A stretch of DNA of 64,000 bases from Macrotrachela quadricornifera. Its lineage: Eukaryota > Rotifera > Eurotatoria > Philodinida > Philodinidae. The notes under the pieces were generated by a model, which was not told where the DNA came from, ran no database searches, and saw only the letters and a program-made list of their open reading frames with translations. Shown one piece after another: positions 22,595 to 34,864 of the stretch; position 1 is the first letter of the stretch; the number at the start of each line of letters is the position of its first letter. Location: assembly GCA_022393335.1 (NCBI GenBank), contig JAJEKB010021088.1, positions 412,224-476,223 on the forward strand, written 5' to 3'. The translations under genes and the position numbers were made by a program.

Positions 22595-24497
22595 TAGCCT
22601 TATATTAAAAAAATATTTTACATTTGTAAGTTACATATTATTAATTTTTAAATTAAAAATAAAACAAAAAAGAGTTATCCTTCAGTAATTGAGAACAAGA
22701 GCGTTAATTTTATTTTAGTGGCATAGCAAAAAAAATAATTAAAGAAAGTCAATAGATTTTTTTCGCATCAGAATAAGTGCTAGGTTTTCTAATAGTCTGA
22801 AACACATGCCGAAAATTTTGCAACATTCGAAAGTATTGAAAATATCCAATTTACCAAGTATCCATAATAAAATCGAATTATCTTCAGTTGGAAATTCTAT
22901 GCTTATTGAGAAATGATTATCTTCATAGAATTACATGCTTGAAAATTGTTCTAGTCCCATGAAACTCCTAATGGAGTTCCTATCCTTGCTGTTACATCGC
23001 TTTACATTTTTTCTAAAACCCAAACCATACCATTTTACGATTAAAAAATTTATGAGAAAGGAGGGCATTGCACCTTCGTGCTCTCCTTCAATAGCTATGT
23101 GACTATTTTGTTTATAAACGTTGTGAGCAATGGTATTATTGATTTTAAATACATCACTTTCAAATGAATTCATCTTTACGCTCTTTTAAATATTTGACAT
23201 GACTTTTTTCATTCATGAATTGTATGATACATCTCATCAAGTAGTCATATAAGTAGTGAAAATCTGAGAGGTAATAAATTGGTTAGATTTTAATATTTAA
23301 ATTAATGATCAATCTATAAAAATCTTGATACATCCGATAATTTTGCACGGACATAGTATATTTGACGAGATTATGTGATAATTTGATAAATTTTGAATTA
23401 ATTACCTTAAATCGTTTGCAAAATATAGTAATCTTGGTAGTGAATTTCAAATTTATTTTATTTAATTGTTATATAATGTGTAATAAAGCATTTTTCATAT
23501 ATCTTAACTTGATAAATTGATAAAGACTTTTAAGTAATTAAATTACATGATAAGCAGAAATAGATAGAGTTTATTTCTACTTGTTAATAGCGGAAAAGAA
23601 TCAAATGTAAAGAGATATGTAAATGTATTTCTTGCAAGTTTCTAAAAGCAAATATATGGATTGAATTTAATAGAATTATCGGAAACTAAATGAAAAAATT
23701 TTTAGAATAAACAAGATAGAAAAAAGCAATTATTTTTTTCTGAATCCTATTTTTAACAAGATACGTGCATGTATTCGTGTTACGTTCAAGACGATTCATC
23801 TTATTCTAATAATTAATTAATCATACAACAGTGTTTCGCTTAGTAAGAAAACACAATCTGTAAAACTAGTGCCCTCTTGGAAGCAAAAATGACAAATAAT
23901 CTTGCGAAACTATTCCACAATTGTTTAGATTCTCTAAAATTGATGTAAATAATCTCAGATTAACCGTACTTTTATGAAAAATGAAGCATTATTCGAAGCA
24001 AATGTAAATATCTATGTAAAAATAACAACTAATTTTGCCATGTTTTGTAATGAGTCATTGCTAAAATGTCTTTCGCAGTCTGTGCCGAAAGAGAAGAATG
24101 AGTCTGAATTTCTACCTCTATACACTTTAAGATTTCTTTTAGATCGTTTATATCATAAATAACAGTGACTATTATAGAAAGATTGATAAATTAAATAATT
24201 TCATTTTGATTGAATAAAGAATATATATTCAGTAATTTTTACTTTTAGTTTCGATATATTTTTATAAATAACAAAAAAAAACAAAAGAAGACAAATGAAA
24301 AGAATAACTTTGAAACAATAGTCATATTACATTTTTTATTTGGTTTCGGAAGATCTATCAATATGATTTCTTTTTTTTTGTCAAAATAATAACTCGACAA
24401 CTAAAAAACAAAAATGAAAATGGAAACAAAATAATTAATCATACACCACCGGTAATAGATAATAAAAAGAGAATAATAAATATATGTAACATATCAT
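22595..24497. other. Intergenic
   Basis: 22,740-22,880 shares blocks (TTTTTTCGCATCAGA and others) with 56,340-56,480, marking a dispersed repeat. A GC-richer patch near 22,950-23,110 contains a short hairpin (GAGGGCA/TGCTCTCC) but no credible gene. The 62-codon frame at 23,974 has no features. Confidence 0.45.
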
Positions 24498-27400
24498 TTA
24501 ATTTTCATCTTTTGTTTCTAGCCTTTTTTCTGTATATTTTCGAGTATCAGTAGTTGATATTTGTTCTTGATCATTTTCTTCAATATTAGTATTAATCTCA
24601 ACAGGACCTTCAAATGTTTGTTCTTGTCCATTAGTTACATTTGAATAAATCGATTGATTAACAGCAAGAAGTGCTGCTCGAACTACTTTATCAAGTGCTG
24701 AACGATAAGCTTCAATATTATTTGATTGAATATCAAAATTTATTGCTGTTAAATTCAGACTAGCAAATAATTCTGAAGTTATTTCTTCGGCAGTTTTATT
24801 GCCATCTAAAATAAATATTACAAAAATTTTTTATTCAAATATATTTTGATATTTTAACAATTTGTAAAGAATTTTCTACAGATATGATTTCATGTGAAAA
24901 AAAAATATTGTATGATATTACGTACCACTAGATCTATCTATGAATGAAAATTCAAGTCTAAATACGAACTTTCGATTTTTGTGTATATACTCAGGTATAG
25001 TCTGAAATTTCAATAAAACGACTCGGGACTTTTTCTAGTCTCACTAGGATCTATTTATACACAAAGTAACAGCTTAAAAACGATTTATAAGTTGGTGATC
25101 GTTCCTCGTAAGTCGAATAATCCATTTTTTTTTGATTAATTATTCAATAGATTATAATCTTACCAGTATCAATAACATGTTCAAATTGAATCAATGATTG
25201 TTTTTTTATATTTTCAATATCAATATGATTATCATCTCGATAAATAGATAATTCTAATTGTTTTAATTTCATTGGTATAATTGAACATATATTTTTCTTT
25301 TTATACCAATTTATTTTTCCATAAATCCATTTTTCACTTGTTTGTTGATAATTTCCAATAAGATTTTCTAATAATTCGATTTGTTCATAAAAACTTTCTT
25401 TAAAATATTTTTCATCACCAATATAAACAATTAAATTTGGTTGTTTTGATAATAAATGTAATAATTGAAATGCTTCATCTTTAAACATTAAAACAAATGG
25501 AATATTAACATTATTATTTCCATCACCAGTCATAGAAAATATTGCACCATTTGATGATTTTAATGATGTATTATGATCAATAACAATTCCACCTATTGAT
25601 TGTGCATATTCTAATTGACGAGCTTTATCAATAAACATACAATCACCACGACGAATAATACCAATACGTGAAGATAAATAAGAAGATGAAAATAATTTTG
25701 AACAAGCAGAAAATGGTTGTGCAACATATAATTGAGCAAATATCTAAATAGAAAAAAAAATAAAGAATATTTTTAAAATTTATTAAATAAATAAATTTTT
25801 TTTACTCCTAGTTTTCCATGTAATTGTTTTCCAAATTGAGCCGAACCAACAGTAAATTTAATTGATTTTGTTAATGATGGAATTACTAATGGAATAATTG
25901 TTAATGGTAAATGATGATTAGTTTCGGATGATGATTGTCCTTTTTCATTAGTATTTTTCATTAATTCCATCATTTCTTGTATAAAAATTAGACCATCATT
26001 AGCATCTTCATTTGATGCAGCATTAGCAGAATTATGAATTAATTGAACACCTAAATAAAGAAAAAAAATCAAAGATGAAGAAGAAGATGGATATTTAATT
26101 ATTTACGTCCATCAGACATTGTTTGAATTTGTATACCCATTTGTGCTAATTGAGCAACATGTTGAGGATCACCAGCTGTAAATTCAGATGCAGTTAAACG
26201 ACGATATGATTCACTACAAAAAAAATAAAATTATCATATATGTATTAATATTAAAAAATAAAATTACTTTTTTGGTCGTTTTTCAAATTCAATTGATGAT
26301 GTTGTTGTTACTGTTTCAGTCATATCTTGATCACCACGAATATTTTTTCGTAATTGTTCTTTATATTTATGTGATTTAAATTGATCATCCATAGCTGGAC
26401 ATTGATTATATTTAGCTCGTTTTTCATTTAATCTTTCTTTTAATAAAAGATTTTTTTGTTCATATAAACGTGCTGATATTGTAGTTTTTTCATCAAATTC
26501 AGCACGTAATGTATCATTTATATTAAATAATAATAAATTAAGTGGTAATATATGTGCTTCAGTTGTAAATATAAATTGATCTATATCCATATAACGATGT
26601 GGAACAGTATCAAATAATAAATAAAGATATTTAAATGTTTCAGCTAATACAAATGAATCCATACGATCTTCATGTTGACCTGTAGATACATCAGATAATG
26701 CAGCATAACCACATGGAACACGAGCATGTTTTTCTAAATTTGTTAATATTGTACGACCAACTTCAAGATAATGAGGATCATCAGTAGCCTAGAAAAATAA
26801 AAATTACCGATTTTTTTATAATTTTTAACTTTACCTTATAAAGAAAATATGTGGATTCAACAAATTCTGGTCTTAATGGATGTGAATTCCAATGTATTCT
26901 ATAATCAGTTGTAAAAGCTTCAGGTAAAAATTTATGTTTTTTAACAACTTGATAAAGCATTTCATGTAATTCAATAGCTGGTTTTAAATCTCCCGTCATA
27001 ACTTGTAATCCAGGCCAAAATGCTAATAATGCATCCATATGATTTTTAGCTAAACGATATGGTTGATGCATATGTACATTAACCATAGCAACACCTTGTT
27101 GTACATAAGACATTATAGATGAATAATGTTCTTGAAAACGTGATAAATAATCATAATTTTCTTCACCTAATAAAACATATGCTTTAAATAAATATTCATA
27201 ATATGAATCAATACCAGCACCAATGCCTGATTCTCGTACAACCCAATCACCTGAATGTACATTAAGTATAGTACCCATTAAATTTGATTGTCTATGACGT
27301 CTTTCCCATAAATAAGACATAGCACGATCAGCATATTGTTCAAATAAATAATTTCCTGTTAAACGTGATAATGTTGCCCATTCTAATATTAATGTACCAG

Positions 27401-28306
27401 CACATGCTGTACATGTAAAACGTTCACGTTCACTTTTTGATAATGTTAAATCAATACCATAACGAAGATTAACACGTGGTAATGGTAAGCCACTTGTTGT
27501 ATTAAATGCTGGTAATAAACGTATACCTAAATCATGTGCTAAAACTAATAATTCATCACGATACCAAGATAAACGTAATGGATGATGTGAATTAATATAT
27601 TTTGCTGCTATATGACCACCAAGAAGACCACTAAAACAAAATAATTTTTATGAAAAAAAAAACGATATTCGATATTTTAAATTAATAAAATTACCCAATC
27701 ATACGAATATTTGTTTCAAAAACTGAAACAATAACATCACGATCAAATGAAACATGTTGAACTACTTGACGAACAGCATGTTCAAATTCATCAAACATTC
27801 CAAGCACCTAAAAATAAAAATAAATAATTAATTTAAAATATTTTCATATAATTTACTGCTAATGTATCCAAACTATCAACAAGTGTTAAAGAAAAACTAA
27901 AATAATACATAAATATTTAAATATATTAATAACAAAAAAAAAAATGGTTGTTTTTTTTTTGCTTATTTACTTTCCAAGAGCATCATCAATATCACCTCGA
28001 GATGGTTCTGAACCACGATATCGTCCTTTACAACTAAAAATAAAAACATTATGTATTCATTTAATCTTATAAAATAATTTTTTTTTTCGTACCTCAATGG
28101 CATTAATTCATCAGCAGGATATGCATATTTCTATTAAAAAAAAAATCAAATATTATTAATTAAATAAATAAAATTCTTACCATATAAGATCCAAAACCAT
28201 GCTTAAACATTTCAATAACTTGTAAACGTAATTGAGCTTTTTCTTCTGGTAACATACCAGCAATAATTGATATAAAGCAAAGTATTTGAAAAATTTTGAT
28301 AAGCAT
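24498..28306 (-). CDS. EDEM3: ER degradation-enhancing alpha-mannosidase-like protein 3 (GH47 + PA domain)
   Basis: Eleven exons assemble without frame error into about 978 residues: 28,181-28,306; 28,093-28,130; 27,971-28,033; 27,857-27,896; 27,695-27,807; 26,835-27,630; 26,268-26,788; 26,107-26,213; 25,806-26,050; 25,164-25,743; 24,498-24,805. Most introns are short; the last is about 358 nt. A signal peptide ([16 protein letters not shown]) leads into a GH47 (alpha/alpha)7 domain with [66 protein letters not shown] and [20 protein letters not shown], then [12 protein letters not shown] protease-associated domain (about residues 684-800) contains [25 protein letters not shown] sequence, which separates EDEM3 from EDEM1/2. 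EDEM proteins trim mannose from misfolded glycoproteins in the ER to commit them to ERAD. The protein ends in KDEN, where vertebrate EDEM3 has a KDEL-type signal. Confidence 0.92.
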
Positions 28307-29651
28307 TTTATTTGATTAAAAACTTTTAATAAAAATACTAAATATATAAAATAAAAATAAAAAAATAATATTTTCTTTTTTTCTTCAACATACATAATTT
28401 GCGTATTTTAGTTTAGTAGAAAAGAATAATATAAATATTACATATTCATTATAATAGGCATGATAAATGCAAATAAAGACACCACATGTTTAATTTTTCG
28501 CCTTTAAGATGATTCTATAAAGAGAAAAGTGATACTTATATAATCATCTAGAAAACTATTAAAAATCTTAAGTCGTGGACAAAAAATATTTTTTATTATT
28601 ATGATGATGAATGAATATATAAACCAATTAACTTACAAATAGGAAGGTTTTATGAAAGATGTCATGTTAATACAGATATTTTTTATTCGTTTTAAGGACA
28701 AATTTAGAAGTCATTAATCATTTAATAACAAAACTAATATTAAATTTTTTAACTAATACAAAATTATTCTTTAATAACAAACATATTGTTTTTCTCTTCT
28801 ATATTCTTTGGTTTAAAATAATCTATAGATACTTATATGGTCACTGTATTTGTACATATTTTACAATCACATGTTTTGCTTCATTGCTCATGTGAAATAG
28901 TACAATTTATTGGATAAGTGATTCAGTAAAAAGAATAACGCTGATGAAAGTTATAACTACATAAAATAATATCATAAATGATTTCTATAGAAATTAATAA
29001 TTCTAAAGTTAACTTTTTGTCCTTTTTAGCAGACATTTATTATCTCGATAAATATATACGTCCATTTCCTAATATTGAAGAATTTAATTTTGCGGAAAAC
29101 TTGTTATTATACTTGAAAAATAACTCATCTATTAAAATTTTTTCCTTTCTTCGTAAGATCTTTTTTCTACATGATAAAAGAATACAAATCAAAAAATGAT
29201 TAAAATACGAATGCTTTTTTATTATCAATTACAATCATCATAGTTTGACAAAATCTAATAAAATAAAGAAATTTAATATGCCATCAGTTGCCTATAGGAC
29301 TGTTCTGATTGTTAAAAGAAAATGATTGAGTTTCGTAATATTTAGAAAAGATATCAATTCAAAATTAATTAGATAATGTTCATTTATATATAACGTAAAA
29401 AAGAATATTTGTATTCATCTTCAGATTACATTATAATATCTGTTACAAATCTTTCGAATGTTTGCTTTTCAATAGTAATATTTGTTGAGTTATAGTGCCA
29501 TTTCAACTCACGACATATAATTATATATATGTCAGTAATTGAGTACTCAATTCACTACGAAAATATTTTAAAATAGAAATAATTACAACTATCTATTGGG
29601 TAGTTAAAGCTAATTTCATTAAAATATCTATTAGATGTGTCAGTTTAAAAT
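28307..29651. other. Intergenic between EDEM3 and the methyltransferase
   Basis: It contains the EDEM3 promoter region (28,307-28,500) without a recognisable motif. The overlapping 60-70 codon frames near 28,978-29,228 are on opposite strands of the same AT-rich stretch and carry no domain. Confidence 0.45.
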
Positions 29652-30461
29652 TTAGGAGTTAGGTTTAATAGCTGTTATGACCATGGCACCATAATAATCT
29701 GCCAATGGATCATTTTCATCTCCTATTTTTTCACTTTGAATTTTTAATTGTTTAATACCAGCTTCTTCCATTGCTTCATATACTAATTTTTCATTTACAG
29801 GTAAACTTTCAAATCGTTCATTTCCAACCATATAATATGAGCAATTAATAACACCGAAAATAATCAATAATCCATTTGGTTTAAGTATTCGAACTAGACG
29901 TTGAATAGCTTGTTTATATGCATCATTAGTTCGACAAGCTCCTTCTAAACATTCACAACTAACAATAATATCATATTGATTAGCTGGACCAGAAAGAATA
30001 GGACAATTTGGATTATGTACATCACATGTTGAAAGTGGATAATGACTAAGAGCTTTTCGAAGTTGATCTTCACATGTTGATAATTCACTTTCAGATATAT
30101 TATGATTTTCATGAAGAATAAAACGAAAAAATGTTGTCCAATCATGTGCTTTATCAGAATGATCAAGCCAAGCTTGAATAGCTTGAAGATTAGCTGGTGT
30201 ATAATCACAAAATTGAATTTTATCAATATAATGAGAAAGTGTAAATGATGGCCAAAGACTCGCTCCACCTCCAAAATCAAGAGCTTTACCATCTTTTGGT
30301 ATATGAGAAGCATTTTCATGCAAGGAATGTAAAAGACCACGTATATAATAAATATAGATAGGACTAAGTTGAGTATACATTGTTTTAAGATAATCATCAG
30401 GATTAAATTTAGTTATGTAAGCAGTTGAATGATGACCAGACAATGGTGATGAATCCGTCAT
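29652..30461 (-). CDS. NNMT/PNMT/TEMT-family S-adenosylmethionine methyltransferase, intronless
   Basis: A 269-residue class I methyltransferase. The N-terminal segment (FNPDDYLKTMYTQLS) matches the Y-x-x-x-F-x-P-x-x-Y-L cap of the nicotinamide/phenylethanolamine/thioether N- or S-methyltransferase family. Motif I is LDFGGGASLWPSF (about residues 61-73). The acidic end of beta-2 and the family-specific CDYTPANLQAIQAWLDH (about 85-101) follow. The motif IV region is YDIIVSCECLEGACR (about 163-177) and motif VI is LKPNGLLIIFGV (about 193-204). Length agrees with NNMT/PNMT (260-290). Such enzymes methylate small amines or thiols in the cytosol; the substrate cannot be chosen from sequence. The single exon contrasts with the intron-dense neighbours. 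Confidence 0.85.
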   Translation of the reverse strand: MTDSSPLSGHHSTAYITKFNPDDYLKTMYTQLSPIYIYYIRGLLHSLHENASHIPKDGKALDFGGGASLWPSFTLSHYIDKIQFCDYTPANLQAIQAWLDHSDKAHDWTTFFRFILHENHNISESELSTCEDQLRKALSHYPLSTCDVHNPNCPILSGPANQYDIIVSCECLEGACRTNDAYKQAIQRLVRILKPNGLLIIFGVINCSYYMVGNERFESLPVNEKLVYEAMEEAGIKQLKIQSEKIGDENDPLADYYGAMVITAIKPNS

Positions 30462-32657
30462 TTTTATAATAATTAATTAAATCCTAGAAACTTAATATAT
30501 CTATGAAAAAACAAAATTTACAATATATGAATAAAAATAACAAGTGAAATATCCATTATTATAGAGATAAATATTCGAGTTCTTCTTCTTTGTACGTCGG
30601 CTGAGCCAGTCGAACTTTCGAGTCCATATCAAAAAATGCACTAGAGAACTCGTTGAAATAGATTAGCATTTTAGGAATTCTAATGTAAATTGTTCACATC
30701 TGTCAACACATGTAAGAATTTTATTATGCTTATTTTTTATTGACCCATGCCAATTTACTGAGGTCACTATTGATGGATGCTACTGAGCGTACGATAATGA
30801 CTATTTGAACCACTAAAATATTAAAATGAAAAAATGGCAGATAGAAGTAGATTTCTACTGCCATTAAATACTCAGATCTGGATACTATGAAGACATGCCA
30901 ATAGTATCATCATCTGTCGAAACAGGATGCTTTTCTTTCTGTTGGTCTTATATAAATTTTTACGATCATTAGAAGATAAATTTTGATATTGATTTGTTCT
31001 TCTATACATGTTTCGTCGATTCTGTTCGTGTACTACATTTTCAAATAAACGATTCTGATTGTTCTCATTGAAATATCGATTAATTAACTAAAAATTGGTT
31101 GTAATAAAACAGTAATTGCATGCAATCAGTCAAATTCGAGTTCATAATCAACCAAGGTTGACTTAAAGGTTTAAAAATCTTCGATGAATATTCTTTGTGA
31201 CCATATTGATTATTTTCTCATCTTAATAGAGAGATAGATAACAAATGACATTGATTATGTGTACTGATATTTAGTTGAGATAAGCTACATATACTTTTTT
31301 CACCAATCATAAAAAAAGAACACTTTTAAGCTCTGCATTAGAAAAGAGGGCATTCACCGACGGTTGTAATCCTCTTTGCCGATAGCTTGGCGAGACGCTT
31401 TAGACTGTGTGCCTTCTTTGATTCTTACACACACCTGTTAACCGTATAGAGGACAATTTATTCTTACCCGTACCCTCAAGGTTTGGGCGCCCTCCATGGC
31501 CAAAATGTGCTTTCGGCGAAAAGGATACATATTTTTTTGCCGATGTCGATCTTAACGCATATTTCGTAACCCATAGTCATATTGATCAATCTTTCACAGG
31601 ATTCATTCTCAAAACTGCACCACAAATAATTCTCATTAAACGTATAATAATGCGAAAAATCTTTTCAAATAATATTAATGTCCGAACGAAAGAAATACAG
31701 GTACGCAAGAGTGATTAATATTCTATATGTAAAATAACCTTTATTGTGTTTTCCAGAAGAAAATTTTTATGAATGAAAATTTTTTTTTATTGATTTTATT
31801 AGTGTTATCCCAATGTGGATTTCAACTGATTTGGTTTAAAAAAATAAGACAAAATAGATTCGTTATTAATCTAGTAGATAACGTTGGTGAAATCGATACA
31901 TGCCATAACCTTGTCGATAAATGTATTCATCTGTTTTTCTTCTTCTGAAAACTTTTCTGGATAAGAATTTAAGATTATTGACAGGATAATTTTAACATTT
32001 CAACGCTCATTACTTTTATTCAATGCGATGAAAATTTACTCTATAACTGAAACATCTTTCTTTTTCATGCTGTATTTATACAGAAATTTTCGTTAAAATT
32101 TTGAATCTTGTAATCGAAAATTTGTACGTATGACTATACGGTCATGTTTTCTTCATTGAATTTCTCCCTATTATTAAAGAATAATATTTAATATTAAGTG
32201 AGTAGACACTTGATATAAATGTCTTATTAATTTTATAATTGATTACTCATTCAACTTAACAGTGAACCATATAGATCAGAATACTTTTTCCGATATTTTC
32301 TAAAAATATTGATGCATGTATGAAGTTTCGTATTCGAATGATAAAATGAATTACATATGTCATTATCATTTTCATACACATCAAACAATTGCTAAACTAA
32401 CCAGGAATACGTACATGCAGTTTTATATGTAGTTCATCTCAATCCTAATATTTTCAATTAGTTAGTTTGTAATTATTCTGTGTGTGCTCTCACAACAACA
32501 GTTAATCAACATAAATTTATCATAGAATATTCATTGTAATCATCATGTCGCTACTTTTTTAACAACTGCGTCGCAGTCGAACATATGAGCAATATCTTTA
32601 TTTATTAATTTTTAGTATTAAAATTTTCTTCTAATAAATCTTGTTTTTATTATAAAT
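30462..32657. other. Intergenic, including a GC-rich island at about 31,340-31,550
   Basis: The island stands out for composition (CACCGACGGTTGTAATCCTC, GCGAGACGC, GGGCGCCCTCCATGGCC) but is not an ORF and is not a tRNA, 5S or spliceosomal RNA that I recognise. The rest is anonymous AT-rich DNA. Confidence 0.4.
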
Positions 32658-33740
32658 TTACATTATATTTGAAATAAATGAAGGTAGAATTTGTACAGAA
32701 AAAACGTATCGTTCTGTTCTTGTATCAAATTCAAATTTATCAATTTTTAATCTAACACCAGGTCGTAATAGAATTTCTTGTTCATCTGTAATATATGCAA
32801 TAGATGATAAATCAACATATTGATCATTTGATGCAATACGTTGAATTTGAATAATATATAAAACATTTGAACCATACATTTCTGCAACTTCACGTGATTT
32901 TGATGTTGAAATAAATGATGACCATTTATATGCAAAACCTTTTCCAATAGCTTGTTTATATATTTCAATTTGATCAAAAGATAATTCTTCACCACGATAA
33001 ACAATAATAGATGAAAATTTTTCTGTTGATTTAAGAATATGTTTTATTTGTTTTCGTATGGACAAATATTTATTATGTCGTATACCAATATAATTATATA
33101 AAAGATAACAAAATGGACCAAGAGTTTCTAATTTTGTACGATCATTTTCACGTAATGTCTCATTAACAATCTTAAATAAAAAACATGGTTTTGTATATAA
33201 TCGAGCACAACATTGTTGTAAATTTTCAATATTTTTCTTTTTTATTAATCGAATTTCATCTGTTAATTGTAAAGCTTCATTATCAAAACCGAGTTTATTA
33301 CCTTCACTTAAAATTCCATTAATAAGTGCATCAATTAATCGTGAAAATTTTATTTTTATTGTACCTTTAGTAAACATAATTAACCAATCAGTAATAAAAA
33401 TTGATCCATAATATGGAGTATCAATTGTAATTGAACGTCGAATTGGTTGAACAAAATTAAAACGTTCACGACGATAATAAGATATTATATCTTCAGTATT
33501 TGAACATCGTCGAATAGGTCGTTGTTTAACTTGATCATTTATATTTATTTGTAAAAATTTATTAAGATCAATTTTATAAATTTCATTAAGAATTATTTCA
33601 TTTTGATGAGTTTGATAAGCTTGTTCAATTTGATTATTAATTGTAGGAATATATGGAGTCCATTGATCAGATTCTTTTAATGACCATGGATTTGTATTCG
33701 ATCTCCAATACCATATTACTTCATTGTCTTGTTGATTCAT
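32658..33740 (-). CDS. WWE-domain mono-ADP-ribosyltransferase (ARTC-like)
   Basis: A 360-residue intronless protein. Residues about 7-60 form a WWE domain (VIWYWRSNTNPWSLKES, WTPY, then IEQAYQTHQNEIIL), a module that binds iso-ADP-ribose. Residues about 110-350 form an arginine-type ART fold with the R-S-E signature: IVYRGEEL (Arg), SSFISTSKS (the S-T-S strand) and DEQEILLRPGVRLKI (the E-x-E turn containing the catalytic Glu). The ARTT-loop E-Q-E predicts arginine-directed mono-ADP-ribosyl transfer from NAD. There is no signal peptide, so the product is cytosolic or nuclear. WWE+ART combinations occur in bdelloids as expanded families. Introns are lacking and the C terminus ends naturally at SFISNIM. 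Catalytic residues look complete, so it is probably active. Confidence 0.87.
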   Translation of the reverse strand: MNQQDNEVIWYWRSNTNPWSLKESDQWTPYIPTINNQIEQAYQTHQNEIILNEIYKIDLNKFLQININDQVKQRPIRRCSNTEDIISYYRRERFNFVQPIRRSITIDTPYYGSIFITDWLIMFTKGTIKIKFSRLIDALINGILSEGNKLGFDNEALQLTDEIRLIKKKNIENLQQCCARLYTKPCFLFKIVNETLRENDRTKLETLGPFCYLLYNYIGIRHNKYLSIRKQIKHILKSTEKFSSIIVYRGEELSFDQIEIYKQAIGKGFAYKWSSFISTSKSREVAEMYGSNVLYIIQIQRIASNDQYVDLSSIAYITDEQEILLRPGVRLKIDKFEFDTRTERYVFSVQILPSFISNIM

Positions 33741-34864
33741 ATACTTCGAAAGAGAATAGTAATGTATTTTTATACTTCAATTATTTCATCAAAAAGCAAT
33801 TCATTGAAAATTTTCATCGATATATCTGAAATTCTAGTTGAAGATTAAAGTAATCATTCTGCTTTTACTGTTTGTATTATACTTTATCTTATGAAAGGGG
33901 AAATTATTGTCATATATTAATACAATCAATATACTAACAGAAATGTATTCAAATAACACAGCAAAATGAAAAATTTAATTATTATTATGCTGCTCATTTG
34001 ATAGCGTTACGATATCTTTGATAAATTGATCGATGTAAAACATTAAGTATGCAAGATTTTTTTTTATTTCCTCTCCAAATTCATTATATCATCAAATCGA
34101 ATCTTAATTATTTCAAGAATAAGACAATTCATACATTAACTAAACTGTTTTGATAAATATTAACTTTTATTTTTATATAATTTTACATACTTAAATTTGT
34201 CTTGTATGTTGTTCTCTTGTCACATACTATTATTAATGTTTAACATGGAGAGAATATATTTTATTGATTGATTAAGTGAAAGAAAAAAAAACGAGTAACA
34301 ACGTGGCGTTTCTTCCTGTTCTATATTGATCAGGACTTGTGAATCATTATTTGTTTCAATTTACGTCATAGATCAGAGTTGGAAGATACTTGACTCTGAA
34401 GTAATAATTTTTCTATGAAATTCATGATATTATTAGACAATATTTATTTATGTTATAGTCTAATAAGGTACTGAGAGATTTTAAAAAGTATCAATACAAC
34501 AGAATATTTGACTTTGAATATTGAAAAAACGGTTTTGTACCAGTAGATATGTTATGATAATTTTAGAACTAGAAACATTGTCATTGAACAATTCTATTGA
34601 ATAATCTAGTCGATCACGATAATGAAACACATTTTAATTTGTTTTTATATTTGTTAACTAATAAAAATGTCATTTATGATTTAAATGTGAATGAGTAAAA
34701 TTTGTCATGCCTTTTCCGTTCTATTTTTCTTCCGTCATCGATAAGCTACACCTTTATAATATAACGCAAAGGAGTAAAAATATTGAGTTGTATTGAAAAG
34801 AAAAAACGAAGACATTATGACGAACTTACATTAATCAAAAATACTATGTATGTCATGACATAAT
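33741..34864. other. Divergent intergenic region between ART and MFS genes
   Basis: Head-to-head spacing of about 1.1 kb serves as promoter space for both genes. No TATA or other motif can be assigned with confidence, and no other gene is seen. Confidence 0.4.

Noticed and set aside
24806..25163. Extra EDEM3 exon in the unusually long last intron
   Set aside because: The donor and acceptor at its ends already give a continuous frame, and no open segment bounded by splice sites of matching phase was found inside.
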